NCBI GenBank assembly: GCA_046329555.1
Contig: JAXLUK010000001.1
Span: 620,001-684,000, forward strand
Source: UBA1941 sp046329555
Lineage (GTDB): Bacteria > Bacteroidota > Bacteroidia > Chitinophagales > LD1
Direction of reading: 5' to 3'
Length of the DNA stretch: 64,000 nucleotides
Part shown: in pieces, positions 1-7,670 of the stretch
Layout of the letters: each line of letters opens with the position of its first letter
How positions within the stretch are numbered: position 1 is the first letter of the stretch
The notes under the pieces: model-generated
The model's database searches: none
What the model saw: the letters and a program-made list of their open reading frames with translations, nothing else
Told to the model about the DNA's origin: nothing
Position numbers and translations under genes: made by a program

Positions 1-247
1 CATTGGTGCAGTATTCGTCTTTGTAGGTGCCCTTGCTGGTATCGCATTGGTAGCCCTGCGTTTGCAGGGTTTTGAGCTGGCCGGCGCTCCACAGGCTGTC
101 GCTGCTGCAGCGCTGGCGGGTGTCGGCCAGCGTATCGGCCTGGTACAATTTACAGGTATAGCACCGGTCGGTACACACATAACACTTCTGGCAACCGGCT
201 AAGGCCCAGGCGCCTGCTAGTAGGGTCATCATCGCTAGTATCCGCAT
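1..247 (-). CDS. Cys-rich lipoprotein, C-terminal part cut off by window edge
   Basis: The reverse strand from the ATG at 247 reads MRILAMMTLLAGAWALAGCQ, a typical lipoprotein signal peptide with lipobox LAGC, so Cys19 should be lipidated and the protein membrane-anchored. The roughly 60 residues that follow contain several cysteines, including C-x2-C spacings (KCYVC, CYTC), and end at the window edge without a stop. I do not recognise the family; disulfides or metal binding are possible. The frame is open throughout and the signal peptide is convincing, so the gene is probably real. Confidence 0.7.
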   Translation of the reverse strand, partial: MRILAMMTLLAGAWALAGCQKCYVCTDRCYTCKLYQADTLADTRQRCSSDSLWSAGQLKTLQTQGYQCDTSKGTYKDEYCTN

Positions 248-309
248 AAAGCCAAACCTACCACTTTTTTCCGGCTCCCACAATTTAACATTTCTTAACA
301 ATATTGGAC

Positions 310-338
310 TTGTGGTATCAAAAAGTTGCGTATATTTG
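310..338 (+). promoter_or_regulatory. Bacteroidota-type promoter of a short transcript
   Basis: TTG at 310-312 and TATATTTG at 331-338 are separated by 18 nt. This matches the primary-sigma consensus of the phylum (TTG, about 17-23 nt, TAnnTTTG). The predicted start is near 343-346 and the terminator follows at 389-418, so the transcript would be only about 75 nt. Confidence 0.6.
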
Positions 339-343
339 CATCA

Positions 344-418
344 GCAATCAACGCCAAGGGGCGATTAAAATATAGGTTTAGGGTGAAGGGTCTCGCGAAA
401 GCGAGGCCTTTTTTTTTT
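344..418 (+). ncRNA. candidate small RNA (about 75 nt)
   Basis: A consensus promoter (310-338) is followed about 45 nt later by an intrinsic terminator, with no plausible open reading frame between. The RNA would have a 5' hairpin CGCC-AAGG-GGCG (352-363), an AU-rich single-stranded linker (364-388), and the terminator hairpin with a GAAA tetraloop (389-408) plus a run of ten U. The architecture is that of a stand-alone sRNA. The family and function are unknown to me, and transcription is inferred only from the promoter and terminator. Confidence 0.5.
389..418 (+). terminator. intrinsic terminator with GAAA tetraloop
   Basis: GGTCTCGC-GAAA-GCGAGGCC at 389-408 forms an eight-pair stem (one G-U) closed by a GNRA loop. 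T10 follows directly at 409-418. Confidence 0.85.
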
Positions 419-982
419 GCCCCTTATCCGGCCACCCGGGTACGGCGGCCAGGCCATCAGGCACAGCACGCCACCATAAACGGAATAAGGCAAATGTTAA
501 ATAGGTCTGCGATGCTGCGCCATAGCTAATGGCAAGGGCAAATGGATAAGCGCTACAATAGCGGTCAATAACAACCACAACCAGCTCGGGCAAAGGGGTT
601 TTACCGGCAGATCCCGCTGCGAAATACAGAGGACAATAGCTTTAACGTGCAGCGCAGCGTGCGTGGCCGTAGTACGAAATATTGCGCTATAGCGGAAGGG
701 GTGGAATTGATGAAGATAACTGTTAGGTTATTACCGAAGGCGGGGCACATCAGCAATACTGTTGATTTCAAAAACTAAAGTTTGGTCAAGTACTGAACTG
801 CAATAGTAGCAGGTCATCCCCGCTTTTGGCAATGCCCTGTTATGGGGTAACCTTCTTTCGCTGTCCTACATACGTCTGTCCATTGTGCTGTGTCCATATG
901 CGTTTGCTTGCAGGCTCTTTTGCAAAACATGCCTTGAGCCTGCGCTTGTGCGGTTTTACAAATGTGTCACCACCTGCGTTGG
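419..982. other. intergenic region, no gene supported
   Basis: Short open frames on both strands have no recognisable features; the reverse frame around 378-593 runs into the sRNA terminator. An 8-bp inverted repeat, GCAGGCTC (910-917) and GAGCCTGC (936-943), lies just downstream of the restriction gene and could be a weak transcription end. A stretch near 640-740 resembles one near 4,850-4,930. Confidence 0.5.
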
Positions 983-1918
983 CTATCTTGGCCCCATAAA
1001 TCTGTCTCCGTTAAAATGTATCATATGATCAGGAACTTCCATTAACCAAACTTCTGTCTCCCAAGCAATGTTGTTTGAATGTTTCTTAAACTCTGTCATA
1101 TCGGGAAAAGCTGTCACGTAAACCTTACCAACTTTACAGTCTTTTAAAAATTCTTCTAGTTCTAAAAGTCGTTTTGGTGAAACAGGGCCGTGAGAAGTCA
1201 CGGCTTCAATTAAAAACAACCATTTTCTTTTGCTGTCATATATTACAACGTCAGGTAATTTACTGTGTTGGTCAATTGGAATGCCAAAAGCTTGTAGCTC
1301 TTTTTCTTCTAAAAACAAATCTTTTTTTGCTGTGTCGCCTAGGTAAAGAAGTACTCCACCATTTGCAAACCGTGGTGCAAACTGTTCAACTATTGCAACT
1401 TGAACTTCATTATGTTTTCCTGCTGAAAGTTTTATTGTTTTTCCGTTTGGAAGTCTAACAGGGATTAGATTTAATTCTCTTTCTTTCAAATATACTTTTG
1501 AAAGTTTTCCAACCGTATCAATGAAATTTTTCAGAGCCTTGTCCCAATTTTTGGTTTGGTATGTTTTTACAACATCCAAAACTTCATTTGTTACAGCGTA
1601 ATGGGCATTTGGACTATTTACCGGCAAATCAGGTTTGTCGGGGTTGTAGTCAACAACTCGTGCATGAACAAATTGGTGAAGCACTTGCCTTCTAAAAGTT
1701 TCTCTTGTATTTGGTGCGTATGACTTACCATAGTTGTCGTTTACAAAAGTCATTATTCCTCTCGTAACACCCAAACTTTGACGAGTTGCGTTTGCCCAAC
1801 TGTCATTTTCTTTAATGTTACAGACTGCTAAAAATGTCAATGCCGCCATTTCGTTATATTGTGCTGGCGGCAGTCCTATTGCTTTCAGTATCTCTTTTGC
1901 TTCTTCTAATTTACTCAT
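983..1918 (-). CDS. type II restriction endonuclease, BsuBI/PstI family
   Basis: This is a 311-aa protein of the BsuBI/PstI restriction endonuclease family, which cleaves CTGCAG in known members. The C-terminal half carries the family signature: LPDVVIYD (about residues 221-228) followed by LFLIEAVTSHGP (235-244). I read D223, E238 and neighbouring residues as the PD-(D/E)xK-like catalytic core. The N-terminal part (1-170) is helical, as expected for this family. The start ATG lies 1 nt after the methyltransferase stop, so the two genes are one transcript with methyltransferase first. The gene is AT-rich compared with the chromosomal genes later in the window, suggesting transfer. The CTGCAG specificity is inferred from the family only. 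Confidence 0.9.
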   Translation of the reverse strand: MSKLEEAKEILKAIGLPPAQYNEMAALTFLAVCNIKENDSWANATRQSLGVTRGIMTFVNDNYGKSYAPNTRETFRRQVLHQFVHARVVDYNPDKPDLPVNSPNAHYAVTNEVLDVVKTYQTKNWDKALKNFIDTVGKLSKVYLKERELNLIPVRLPNGKTIKLSAGKHNEVQVAIVEQFAPRFANGGVLLYLGDTAKKDLFLEEKELQAFGIPIDQHSKLPDVVIYDSKRKWLFLIEAVTSHGPVSPKRLLELEEFLKDCKVGKVYVTAFPDMTEFKKHSNNIAWETEVWLMEVPDHMIHFNGDRFMGPR

Positions 1919-1919
1919 A

Positions 1920-3488
1920 TCAGTTCATTATTACTTCCAATTCAAAAAGCTCGTTTACAATGTTGTTAACATTGTTCATTGAGTAATCGTTAGAAAGTAT
2001 TATTTTATTGCCAATTATTTTAATGTTTTCTAATGGTGGAAATCTCATTTCTCTAAGTTCGGTCGCACTTACATTTACGTTTCCGTTGAAAATTTGAAAG
2101 TAAGTATCAAATAATTCACTGTTCAGCAAAGCACAAAGTCCAACTACTTCGTTACGGTCTAGGTGTCCGCCTTTTCTATATATGTAATTCACTTTGTTTT
2201 CAACTCCTATAAAATCAGATTTAATATAATTGCAGAAATAAGGTGCTGCAATCAATCTGCTCTTGTCGTCTTTTGTGCTAAAGCGCCTTAATAAAATGTA
2301 GTTTTTATTTGGTAAAAGTAATGATTTAGAACCGCTGTCTATTATAATGAATTGTCCTTTTTCTTTAAGTTGCTTTGGCCATTCTAAAATCATTTTGTTC
2401 ACATTGTGTAACCAAAACAAAGGGGCTAAATAAATTGTTCCGTTCTCATAGTTGTTTTGAATAAACTCTAAAGCCCGAAATGAAACAACGGGGCCAGTTG
2501 AGATTTTTATATCAAAATCAGCCAGTACATTTTGCCAAGTAGAAACCAAATTCAAAATATTTTCTTCTTTGTCGCTTGTCGGCAAATGCAAAATTTTCTC
2601 TTTTGAATTTAAGTCAATGAGTTCTGAGGAACTGAAATACTTTATTGTTGGTTCAAAAATGTCTTTAATTCCAATGCTTGAAGAAACTAGCACATTTTTG
2701 TTTGGATTGATTTCTTCTCTGATTGCTTTTATTACAACAGTTTCTTGCAGAACGCTGTCACGGTTAAAGGTGTCTTTCCGTGAATTGAACAAATGTATTT
2801 TGTCAATTTGAACTGTGTTAAAAAACAGTTCTCTGAATGCTTTAAAATAGTTCCCTGAAGCAAAACTTCTCGGAGTAATAAAAATCAACTCTCCGTTTTC
2901 AGAAAGAAGTTTCGCAGCAATACCCATAAAAATTGAATAGATATTGGGTTGTCCGCTTACTAACTCTTTCGCTGCGATGGTTTTTTCATCATCCTTCGCA
3001 AGTTTAAAATATGGTGGATTTGAAATTATTAAATCAAACTTTTCTCCGTTATAGTTTTCTTTTAATGCTTTTGCATTGTCTAAAATGAAGTCGTGAATGT
3101 GAAGTAAATATTGAAGTCTAATGCCTTTTTCTGAAAGCCATTTTTTTAAATATGTCAATGTCTTTTGTGAAAATGAAATCAATTCTTGGTCTGTTTCATA
3201 GGCAACTAAGTCAATAAGTTCTAAGTCATTTCGTGTTTCAACTAAATGTTCAATTAAAGCACAAGTCAAAATAGCTGTTCCGCAACCTGGGTCTAAAATT
3301 CGGAGTGTTAACTTTGTCAAGTCGCAATAAGAAGCCATCAGTCGGGCAATTTCTGTCGGTGTAAAAAACTGTCCGTTGTCCTTTTTATGTTTAGTTGTTA
3401 CTTGTTGCGTGTAATAAATACCTAACCTGTCTGCAAACTTGCTTGGAAGTTCTTGGTTTAAAGGTTCGATATTTATATTATTTGTCAT
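1920..3488 (-). CDS. N6-adenine DNA methyltransferase of the PstI/BsuBI-type system
   Basis: This 522-aa adenine-specific DNA methyltransferase protects host DNA from the endonuclease encoded directly downstream. Visible motifs are FFTP at 41-44, the SAM-binding DPGCG at 66-70 (motif I), and the catalytic NPPY at 157-160 (motif IV), giving the order I to IV of a gamma-type N6-adenine enzyme. The C-terminal part (about 330-522) would be the target-recognition domain. It precedes the nuclease gene in one operon, so methylation can begin first. A TAACTTTG promoter box ends 7 nt before the start codon, implying a nearly leaderless mRNA. Like its partner it is AT-rich, consistent with horizontal acquisition. 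Confidence 0.9.
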   Translation of the reverse strand: MTNNINIEPLNQELPSKFADRLGIYYTQQVTTKHKKDNGQFFTPTEIARLMASYCDLTKLTLRILDPGCGTAILTCALIEHLVETRNDLELIDLVAYETDQELISFSQKTLTYLKKWLSEKGIRLQYLLHIHDFILDNAKALKENYNGEKFDLIISNPPYFKLAKDDEKTIAAKELVSGQPNIYSIFMGIAAKLLSENGELIFITPRSFASGNYFKAFRELFFNTVQIDKIHLFNSRKDTFNRDSVLQETVVIKAIREEINPNKNVLVSSSIGIKDIFEPTIKYFSSSELIDLNSKEKILHLPTSDKEENILNLVSTWQNVLADFDIKISTGPVVSFRALEFIQNNYENGTIYLAPLFWLHNVNKMILEWPKQLKEKGQFIIIDSGSKSLLLPNKNYILLRRFSTKDDKSRLIAAPYFCNYIKSDFIGVENKVNYIYRKGGHLDRNEVVGLCALLNSELFDTYFQIFNGNVNVSATELREMRFPPLENIKIIGNKIILSNDYSMNNVNNIVNELFELEVIMN

Positions 3489-3494
3489 TGGTTA

Positions 3495-3502
3495 CAAAGT
3501 TA
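3495..3502 (-). promoter_or_regulatory. -7 promoter box of the R-M operon
   Basis: On the minus strand TAACTTTG ends just 6-7 nt before the methyltransferase ATG (3488-3486). It matches TAnnTTTG. No clear TTG is seen at the expected -33 distance. Transcription would start at or very near the start codon. Confidence 0.4.
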
Positions 3503-3670
3503 GCAAAATACAGGTCTTAATATTCCGTGCGTTGGCTTCTCATTTTGTCCACTCGTTTCTGTTTGCACGGTCGTCTTTTTACGGTTGTACACAACTCCCA
3601 GATATACGCAACAGTGATCCTGTGTGAAGTGGAACACATCCCACTTTCCTGAGGTCTGTGATAGCCCCTT

Positions 3671-3889
3671 CTATTCGTATTCAACAATAAGTGGTACAGA
3701 GCTATTCGCTTTTCCTATGGACATCAGAGCACCTCTAACAATGGGTATCCCCCTTTGAAATGGGTATAGCTTGCTGCATCCTCCATCAGTTCCCAGCCCG
3801 TGAATGTTATAGCCAGTTACCGCCCCGGCATTATGGGGCACCTCCACCGCCAGGTGTTTGGTGATGCGATAGGGGTGTTTTGTTGAAGG
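3671..3889 (-). pseudogene. remnant of an unidentified coding sequence
   Basis: The minus strand has an open stretch of 72 codons with no start codon at its upstream end (a TAG precedes it), ending at a stop at 3671-3673. Its C-terminal residues (GLGTDGGCSKLYPFQRGIP, then VRGALMSI) look like real, structured protein rather than random translation. I cannot name the family. It is probably the 3' end of a degraded gene within the 3489-4013 gap; the rest of that gap shows nothing I can support. Confidence 0.35.
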
Positions 3890-4013
3890 CTAACGCCATT
3901 TGTTCAGAAGCCGCCTGGCGGCCATAGCAGTGCTTCACAGGTGCTTGTTTCATGCCCCTATACAGTGGCACCGCCGAAGGTTGCGCCCTCCCACCTACTT
4001 GCCAATCATTTGA

Positions 4014-4445
4014 TCAAAAGCTGCCCTGCTTAATTGATGGCGTTCTATTTTGTAAAAATAAGGCGGCAGCGCCTACGGTCAGCACCAGCTTATCAGCGTA
4101 CCTGGAGTAATATGCCTGATTGCCCACCGGATACCATCGGTGCCTCGCCAACAGGCCTTCCACATTCTGCCGTAAACAAATTGAACAATAGAAGATAGCC
4201 ACCTCGCGATCACATTTACCCTGCTCATCGAAATGAAAAAGGCAATCGAAATTCCGAAATTGAGCATCCCGCAGGCAGTAGATAAAGGAAGTATCCGTTT
4301 CTACACTTTTAGTTTGGAGTTCATTCCATCTGGTATGCGCTTCCAGCTTCTTTTTTATAGGTGCCTTATCACGATTGAGAAAAGCAGTTTGACCCCGGCA
4401 AAAGCCTGCGAGTAGTAACAGTAAACCTATCCAAAAGCATTTCAT
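4014..4445 (-). CDS. hypothetical secreted protein
   Basis: This 143-aa protein has an N-terminal signal peptide (hydrophobic segment about 4-14, then GFCRGQ), so it is exported to the periplasm or beyond. The mature part has several cysteines (C57, C69, C78 and a CSIC motif around 86-89), is basic at its C-terminus, and has no recognised domain. It lies in the accessory segment, with the small membrane-protein gene upstream at 4486-4725 on the same strand, so they could be co-transcribed. The function is unknown. Confidence 0.55.
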   Translation of the reverse strand: MKCFWIGLLLLLAGFCRGQTAFLNRDKAPIKKKLEAHTRWNELQTKSVETDTSFIYCLRDAQFRNFDCLFHFDEQGKCDREVAIFYCSICLRQNVEGLLARHRWYPVGNQAYYSRYADKLVLTVGAAALFLQNRTPSIKQGSF

Positions 4446-4485
4446 GGGAAGTTAAAGGTGGGCAAAATGGTGGTTAATCTGAAAT

Positions 4486-4725
4486 CTAGTTGCCGGTAGT
4501 CCGGTAACCCGTGATCAGCGCATGCAGCCCGAAAACAACGGCCAGCAGCACGCAAATAGTGAGTATGCCCATTCGACCGTTGTAGGGTTGCCGGTAAATT
4601 TGCTGATAGGTGTATGTTTTTCTAAGGTAAAACCACCGCACCAGCGCACCCAGTCGTAACACCAAAGTCCAGAGCACCTCCTGAAAGAAATTTTCTGCCA
4701 ACCCATCCACCCAACTCATCAGCAC
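4486..4725 (-). CDS. small hypothetical membrane protein
   Basis: This is a 79-aa protein. An amphipathic N-terminal part (about 1-35, rich in Trp, Leu and Phe) is followed by a basic linker and one clear transmembrane helix at about residues 53-72 (ILTICVLLAVVFGLHALI). Two possible starts lie close together (Met1 and Met3). It sits 40 nt upstream of the secreted-protein gene on the same strand. The family is not recognised; it is accepted mainly for its protein-like composition. Confidence 0.5.
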   Translation of the reverse strand: MLMSWVDGLAENFFQEVLWTLVLRLGALVRWFYLRKTYTYQQIYRQPYNGRMGILTICVLLAVVFGLHALITGYRTTGN

Positions 4726-5076
4726 AGCCTTTTGTTGCGATGAATATAAGCAACAAAGGCTGCCTGCCCTATACCTGCCAACAGTACCCGAGCGCTTATA
4801 GTTGCATAGCCATTCCCGCCAATTAGGTGCTGCGAAGCATGACTAAGCAGTAGCGTGCAGCGCCCGGGTCTGGCACGTCATAGTGTTATGGAGGAGGGGG
4901 TTGAAATGATGGAGGTAATGGTTTGGGAGTTCGGCGTCCGTGTGGGATTTTTAGCGCTGCACACTATACGAAGAACCGCACCTCAAATATGCACAAAATT
5001 GTCAATAGAAGCACATCACCCAGCCTGACGCAAAACCGATATTGCATGCAGTTTCTCTCCAACTTTATTTATTCCT
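4726..5076. other. intergenic region, no gene supported
   Basis: No convincing open frame is seen on either strand. Bases about 4,850-4,930 resemble bases about 640-740 in the same orientation (shared CGTGCAGCGC and a similar GGGGTtGAAaTGATGgAGgTAA string), so the R-M region is bracketed by a weak direct repeat. Confidence 0.4.
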
Positions 5077-5484
5077 TTGAGTCCGCAAAAACAGTTGATT
5101 TTGAAACAAATATCAATAGAAATCGTAACGAACTTTGTAAATCAGAATAGCATAGAGTTAAAGTCAACGCATGAGAGGCTATGTTATCCTGTAATCGAAC
5201 GTATTTACAAGAAAATGATTATCGGTATCAAGTTTTCAGGTATAAAAGTTGATGGAGATGTTATAATTGATGGTCATCATAGATATTTAGCATCATTGTT
5301 AGCTGGAATTACTCTTGATATATACCCTTCTAACAAGACTTCAGCTACAAAGGTTTCAGATTGGAAAACTGTTAGTTTTGTGGAGGAAGACTGGGATACA
5401 GAAGCTAAAATACTGATATTGAATCAAATAGATGCGGATTTCAATGAAATGACAATTGCTGAGTTAAATGAATTACTTAAATAA
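5077..5484 (+). CDS. small ParB/Srx-like domain protein
   Basis: This is a 135-aa protein with the motif IIDGHHRYLASLLAG (about residues 64-78), the DGHHR signature of ParB N-terminal/sulfiredoxin-like folds that bind nucleotides. It lacks the helix-turn-helix part of full ParB proteins, so chromosome partitioning is unlikely. The start is a TTG; no in-frame ATG lies nearby upstream, so the exact N-terminus is uncertain. The HAD-like gene begins 18 nt downstream on the same strand. Both are AT-rich and resemble cargo of accessory islands. A role in phage defence or nucleic-acid metabolism is possible but not shown. Confidence 0.6.
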   Translation: MSPQKQLILKQISIEIVTNFVNQNSIELKSTHERLCYPVIERIYKKMIIGIKFSGIKVDGDVIIDGHHRYLASLLAGITLDIYPSNKTSATKVSDWKTVSFVEEDWDTEAKILILNQIDADFNEMTIAELNELLK

Positions 5485-5490
5485 TGTTCG

Positions 5491-5498
5491 TATCTTTG
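5491..5498 (+). promoter_or_regulatory. -7 promoter box just before the HAD-like gene
   Basis: TATCTTTG ends 4 nt before the ATG at 5503, inside the 18-nt gap after the ParB-like gene. It matches TAnnTTTG, but no TTG is visible at -33. If active it would give a leaderless mRNA for the downstream gene alone. Confidence 0.35.
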
Positions 5499-5502
5499 CG
5501 AC

Positions 5503-5967
5503 ATGTTAATCTTCTTAGACATAGACGGTGTTATGGTTCCTGCGAAAAGTTGGGAAAGTCCGAGGTTATTGAGCGATGGCTTTCCTGAATTTAGCACCAA
5601 AGCTGTTCGTGTGCTTCAGAGCTTAATTTCTGAGGGTGTCACTGTAATGCTTACAACATCTCACAAGTCACGTTTCAATATCGAAGAGTGGAAGGAAATT
5701 TTTCACAGAAGAGGATTAACTGTCAATAATCTTAAATCTTTAGACGAAGGCAATTTGGGTGTGAGTCGTAAAGATGAAATATTGAATTGGGTTAATGTAA
5801 ATACCATTAGTGAGGACTTTGTCATAATTGATGATGATAAGTCTTTGAACGCATTGCCACCCTTCTTAAAAGATAACTTAATTTTAACCAGTCCGATGGT
5901 TGGATTAACAGATAGTCATTTAGATATAATTAAGTCAAAACTCGAGAACAAAATTCACACTGTATAA
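5503..5967 (+). CDS. HAD-superfamily hydrolase-like protein
   Basis: This 154-aa protein begins with LIFLDIDGVM, the DxDG motif I of HAD phosphohydrolases with nucleophile Asp6 and acid Asp8. A motif II-like MLTTSHKSRF lies at about 49-58 and a motif IV-like FVIIDDDKS at about 106-114. There is no cap domain, so the size matches the small capless HAD domains found with RNA-repair or polynucleotide-processing enzymes. It follows the ParB-like gene closely and may act with it. The substrate is unknown; a nucleic-acid end or small phosphorylated compound is the main possibility. Confidence 0.7.
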   Translation: MLIFLDIDGVMVPAKSWESPRLLSDGFPEFSTKAVRVLQSLISEGVTVMLTTSHKSRFNIEEWKEIFHRRGLTVNNLKSLDEGNLGVSRKDEILNWVNVNTISEDFVIIDDDKSLNALPPFLKDNLILTSPMVGLTDSHLDIIKSKLENKIHTV

Positions 5968-6098
5968 GCGTGTTTTTGTCGTCCGCTATTTGTCAGTTTC
6001 ACACTTAAAATGTCTGCTCACGTCAAACCGTGAAGCTACCCCAAAAAAATAGCATTCCATAATATGGCTAAAGTTATGATTTCTGCCTGCACGAGGTA

Positions 6099-6230
6099 AT
6101 GAATTATGTTCAGGGAAACAACCGCTTACAAATGACGGTTTCCATTCTGGAAGACCAGATACAGGCCGCTAATGCGGTGCGGTTTATTGATGCGTTTGCG
6201 GATAAATTGGAGTGGAGCAGGTTTCGAACA
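6099..6230 (+). pseudogene. N-terminal remnant of an IS1182-like transposase
   Basis: The frame starting at 6099 reads MNYVQGNNRLQM, then AANAVRFIDAFADKLEW. This is the characteristic start of IS1182-family DDE transposases (pattern YxQGxxRxQ, then NxVRxIDxFVDxLD). After about 43 residues the similarity stops; the frame runs into the 3' end of the convergent gene at 6283. No catalytic DDE region or terminal inverted repeats are visible. It is a decayed insertion-sequence fragment, which fits the accessory character of the region. Confidence 0.6.
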
Positions 6231-6282
6231 ATCTATTCCTCTGAGCAATTATTCTATGAAGGTTATGCAGCACCCAACGATA

Positions 6283-7017
6283 TTAGTGGTTACTTTTATT
6301 TTTTCTCTGCCACCATTTTTTCTTTTTCACAACAATAACATCCCCCATCAAAACTTGCTCGGCTGGAGCTATAACAAGTTTTTGGGTAAGTGGCCAGTCA
6401 CTTTTATTGATTTCGGCTTCTGTTCGTTTGTAACCAACGTAGGCTACAACCAAAATAACTTTGTTCGCTATAAAGCTATCTGGGATAACGAACTTAAATT
6501 TTCCGTCAAGATCAGTTGTCGTCCCTATTTTTGAGCCTTTTATAAAAACTGATGCAAAAGGTACAGGTTCTTTTGTATTGGCATCAATAACCAGACCTTG
6601 AACCACGTTTTTTAAGCTATCCGTAGGTTCAGTTTTTAACTCAGCCGGTTCTAAGTGTACGTCTTGGTTGTCTACAATGGAAATAACGTCTTGCTGAATT
6701 TTTTGATTATCTGTCGCCATTAAATTTTCACTTGTCGCAACTAATAAAAGCCCAGCAAGTGTTTGATAAAATTTTGAATGGCTTGTCGGTTGTTCTAATT
6801 GGATAGACCTGTTTAGTTGCCCTAGCGTCAATCGCCCGCAAAGTTTACCCGAACTTTGCTCAATAATTTGTAAAACTTCATTGTCGGTCAGTTGAGTAAA
6901 ATCAACTACTGACTTAGAGCAGTAAGAACAAAATTTTCCCCGTTCAGTCATGGTCATTGAAGACCATTCCTGTACACAGGGTTTGTCAATTTTTAATATG
7001 TAACGCTGTCTTTTCAT
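6283..7017 (-). CDS. CarboxypepD_reg-like domain membrane protein
   Basis: This is a 244-aa protein. The N-terminal part (about 1-60) has the Bacteroidota pattern KPCxxxW, then GKFCSYCSKSVVDFT with a CxxC pair. A hydrophobic segment at about 84-97 (TLAGLLLVATSENL) is likely membrane-spanning or a buried anchor. Residues about 138-215 form a carboxypeptidase-regulatory-like beta-sandwich: VVQGLVIDANTKEPVPFASV, then GTTTDLDGKF. The tail is strongly basic (KKKKWWQRKNK). Such proteins are common in the phylum, but their function is poorly defined. The gene converges on the transposase remnant. Confidence 0.75.
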   Translation of the reverse strand: MKRQRYILKIDKPCVQEWSSMTMTERGKFCSYCSKSVVDFTQLTDNEVLQIIEQSSGKLCGRLTLGQLNRSIQLEQPTSHSKFYQTLAGLLLVATSENLMATDNQKIQQDVISIVDNQDVHLEPAELKTEPTDSLKNVVQGLVIDANTKEPVPFASVFIKGSKIGTTTDLDGKFKFVIPDSFIANKVILVVAYVGYKRTEAEINKSDWPLTQKLVIAPAEQVLMGDVIVVKKKKWWQRKNKSNH

Positions 7018-7670
7018 ACAGTTTCCGATGACACCTAAACAGCCAACTGCGCCTCTCTTGCTAATGTACCTATTTTTCGAATGGAATTGTACATCAATAT
7101 TCCCATTTTGATGATGGCTGGATAATTACCTGGTATCAATCCCGTGTTTAAAATGTAGGAAACGGCATCCATGCGCTATTCTATCGATGTGATACGCAGG
7201 CTAGTTGCAGCAGCCATTAAGGTGTAAAATCCTTTTGCTTCCGGAAAGAAAGACTTCTTGAAAAACACTTACGATATTGTTTCCTGCAGCGCTTATTAGG
7301 AGTAATGGCCTTGGAAATATCGCCAGTGTTTTTTGCTTCCCTTTTCCTTGCGCACTTTTCCCCATCGCGGCAGTGGGCGCAGCGGTAGCCCGCAGCCGCC
7401 CATGAGGCGGCGAGGACTACAAGCGTAGCACACGGCGCCGCATCCGCCTGCGTACCTCGGCGGACGAGCCCCGCCCGCTTACTTAGGCGGACTGCCGTAC
7501 CTGCGCGAAATAGGAGCCTAAGCAGGCGCCGCACGATGGCGATGTACGCAGGCGGCGCGGCGGCCGCCATCATCTGGGTTAGTTGGGACGAGGGGATGTT
7601 TGGGACTTTTGGGACGAGGGGGACGTTTGGGACGGTTGGGACGAGGGGATGTTATGTACGAGGGCGTGCG
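7018..7670. repeat. repeat-rich intergenic region (palindromic elements and minisatellite)
   Basis: I see no gene here. Bases 7,029-7,080 and 7,271-7,370 resemble 10,620-10,745, with a shared TTGCTAATGTA and TATCG..AGTGTTTTTxGC. From about 7,345 to 7,573 runs a GC-rich palindromic element that shares GGTAGCCCGCAGC with 9,505-9,545, a string (CCGCATCCGCCTGCG, then ACCTCGGCGGA) with 15,351-15,376, and GGCGGCCGCCAT with 11,830 and 15,405. Bases 7,581-7,660 hold degenerate GGGACG repeats, including two copies of GTTGGGACGAGGGGATGT. Open frames through this region are by-products of the repeats. Confidence 0.7.

Noticed and set aside
378..593. 71-aa minus-strand frame with hydrophobic start
   Set aside because: Its end is encoded by the sRNA terminator and there is no ATG start; an alternative frame is equally open. 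It is not supportable as a gene.
7217..7573. 118-aa minus-strand frame
   Set aside because: It covers the GC-rich palindromic repeat and the diverged dispersed element, has no conserved features, and has shared sequence at other intergenic sites.
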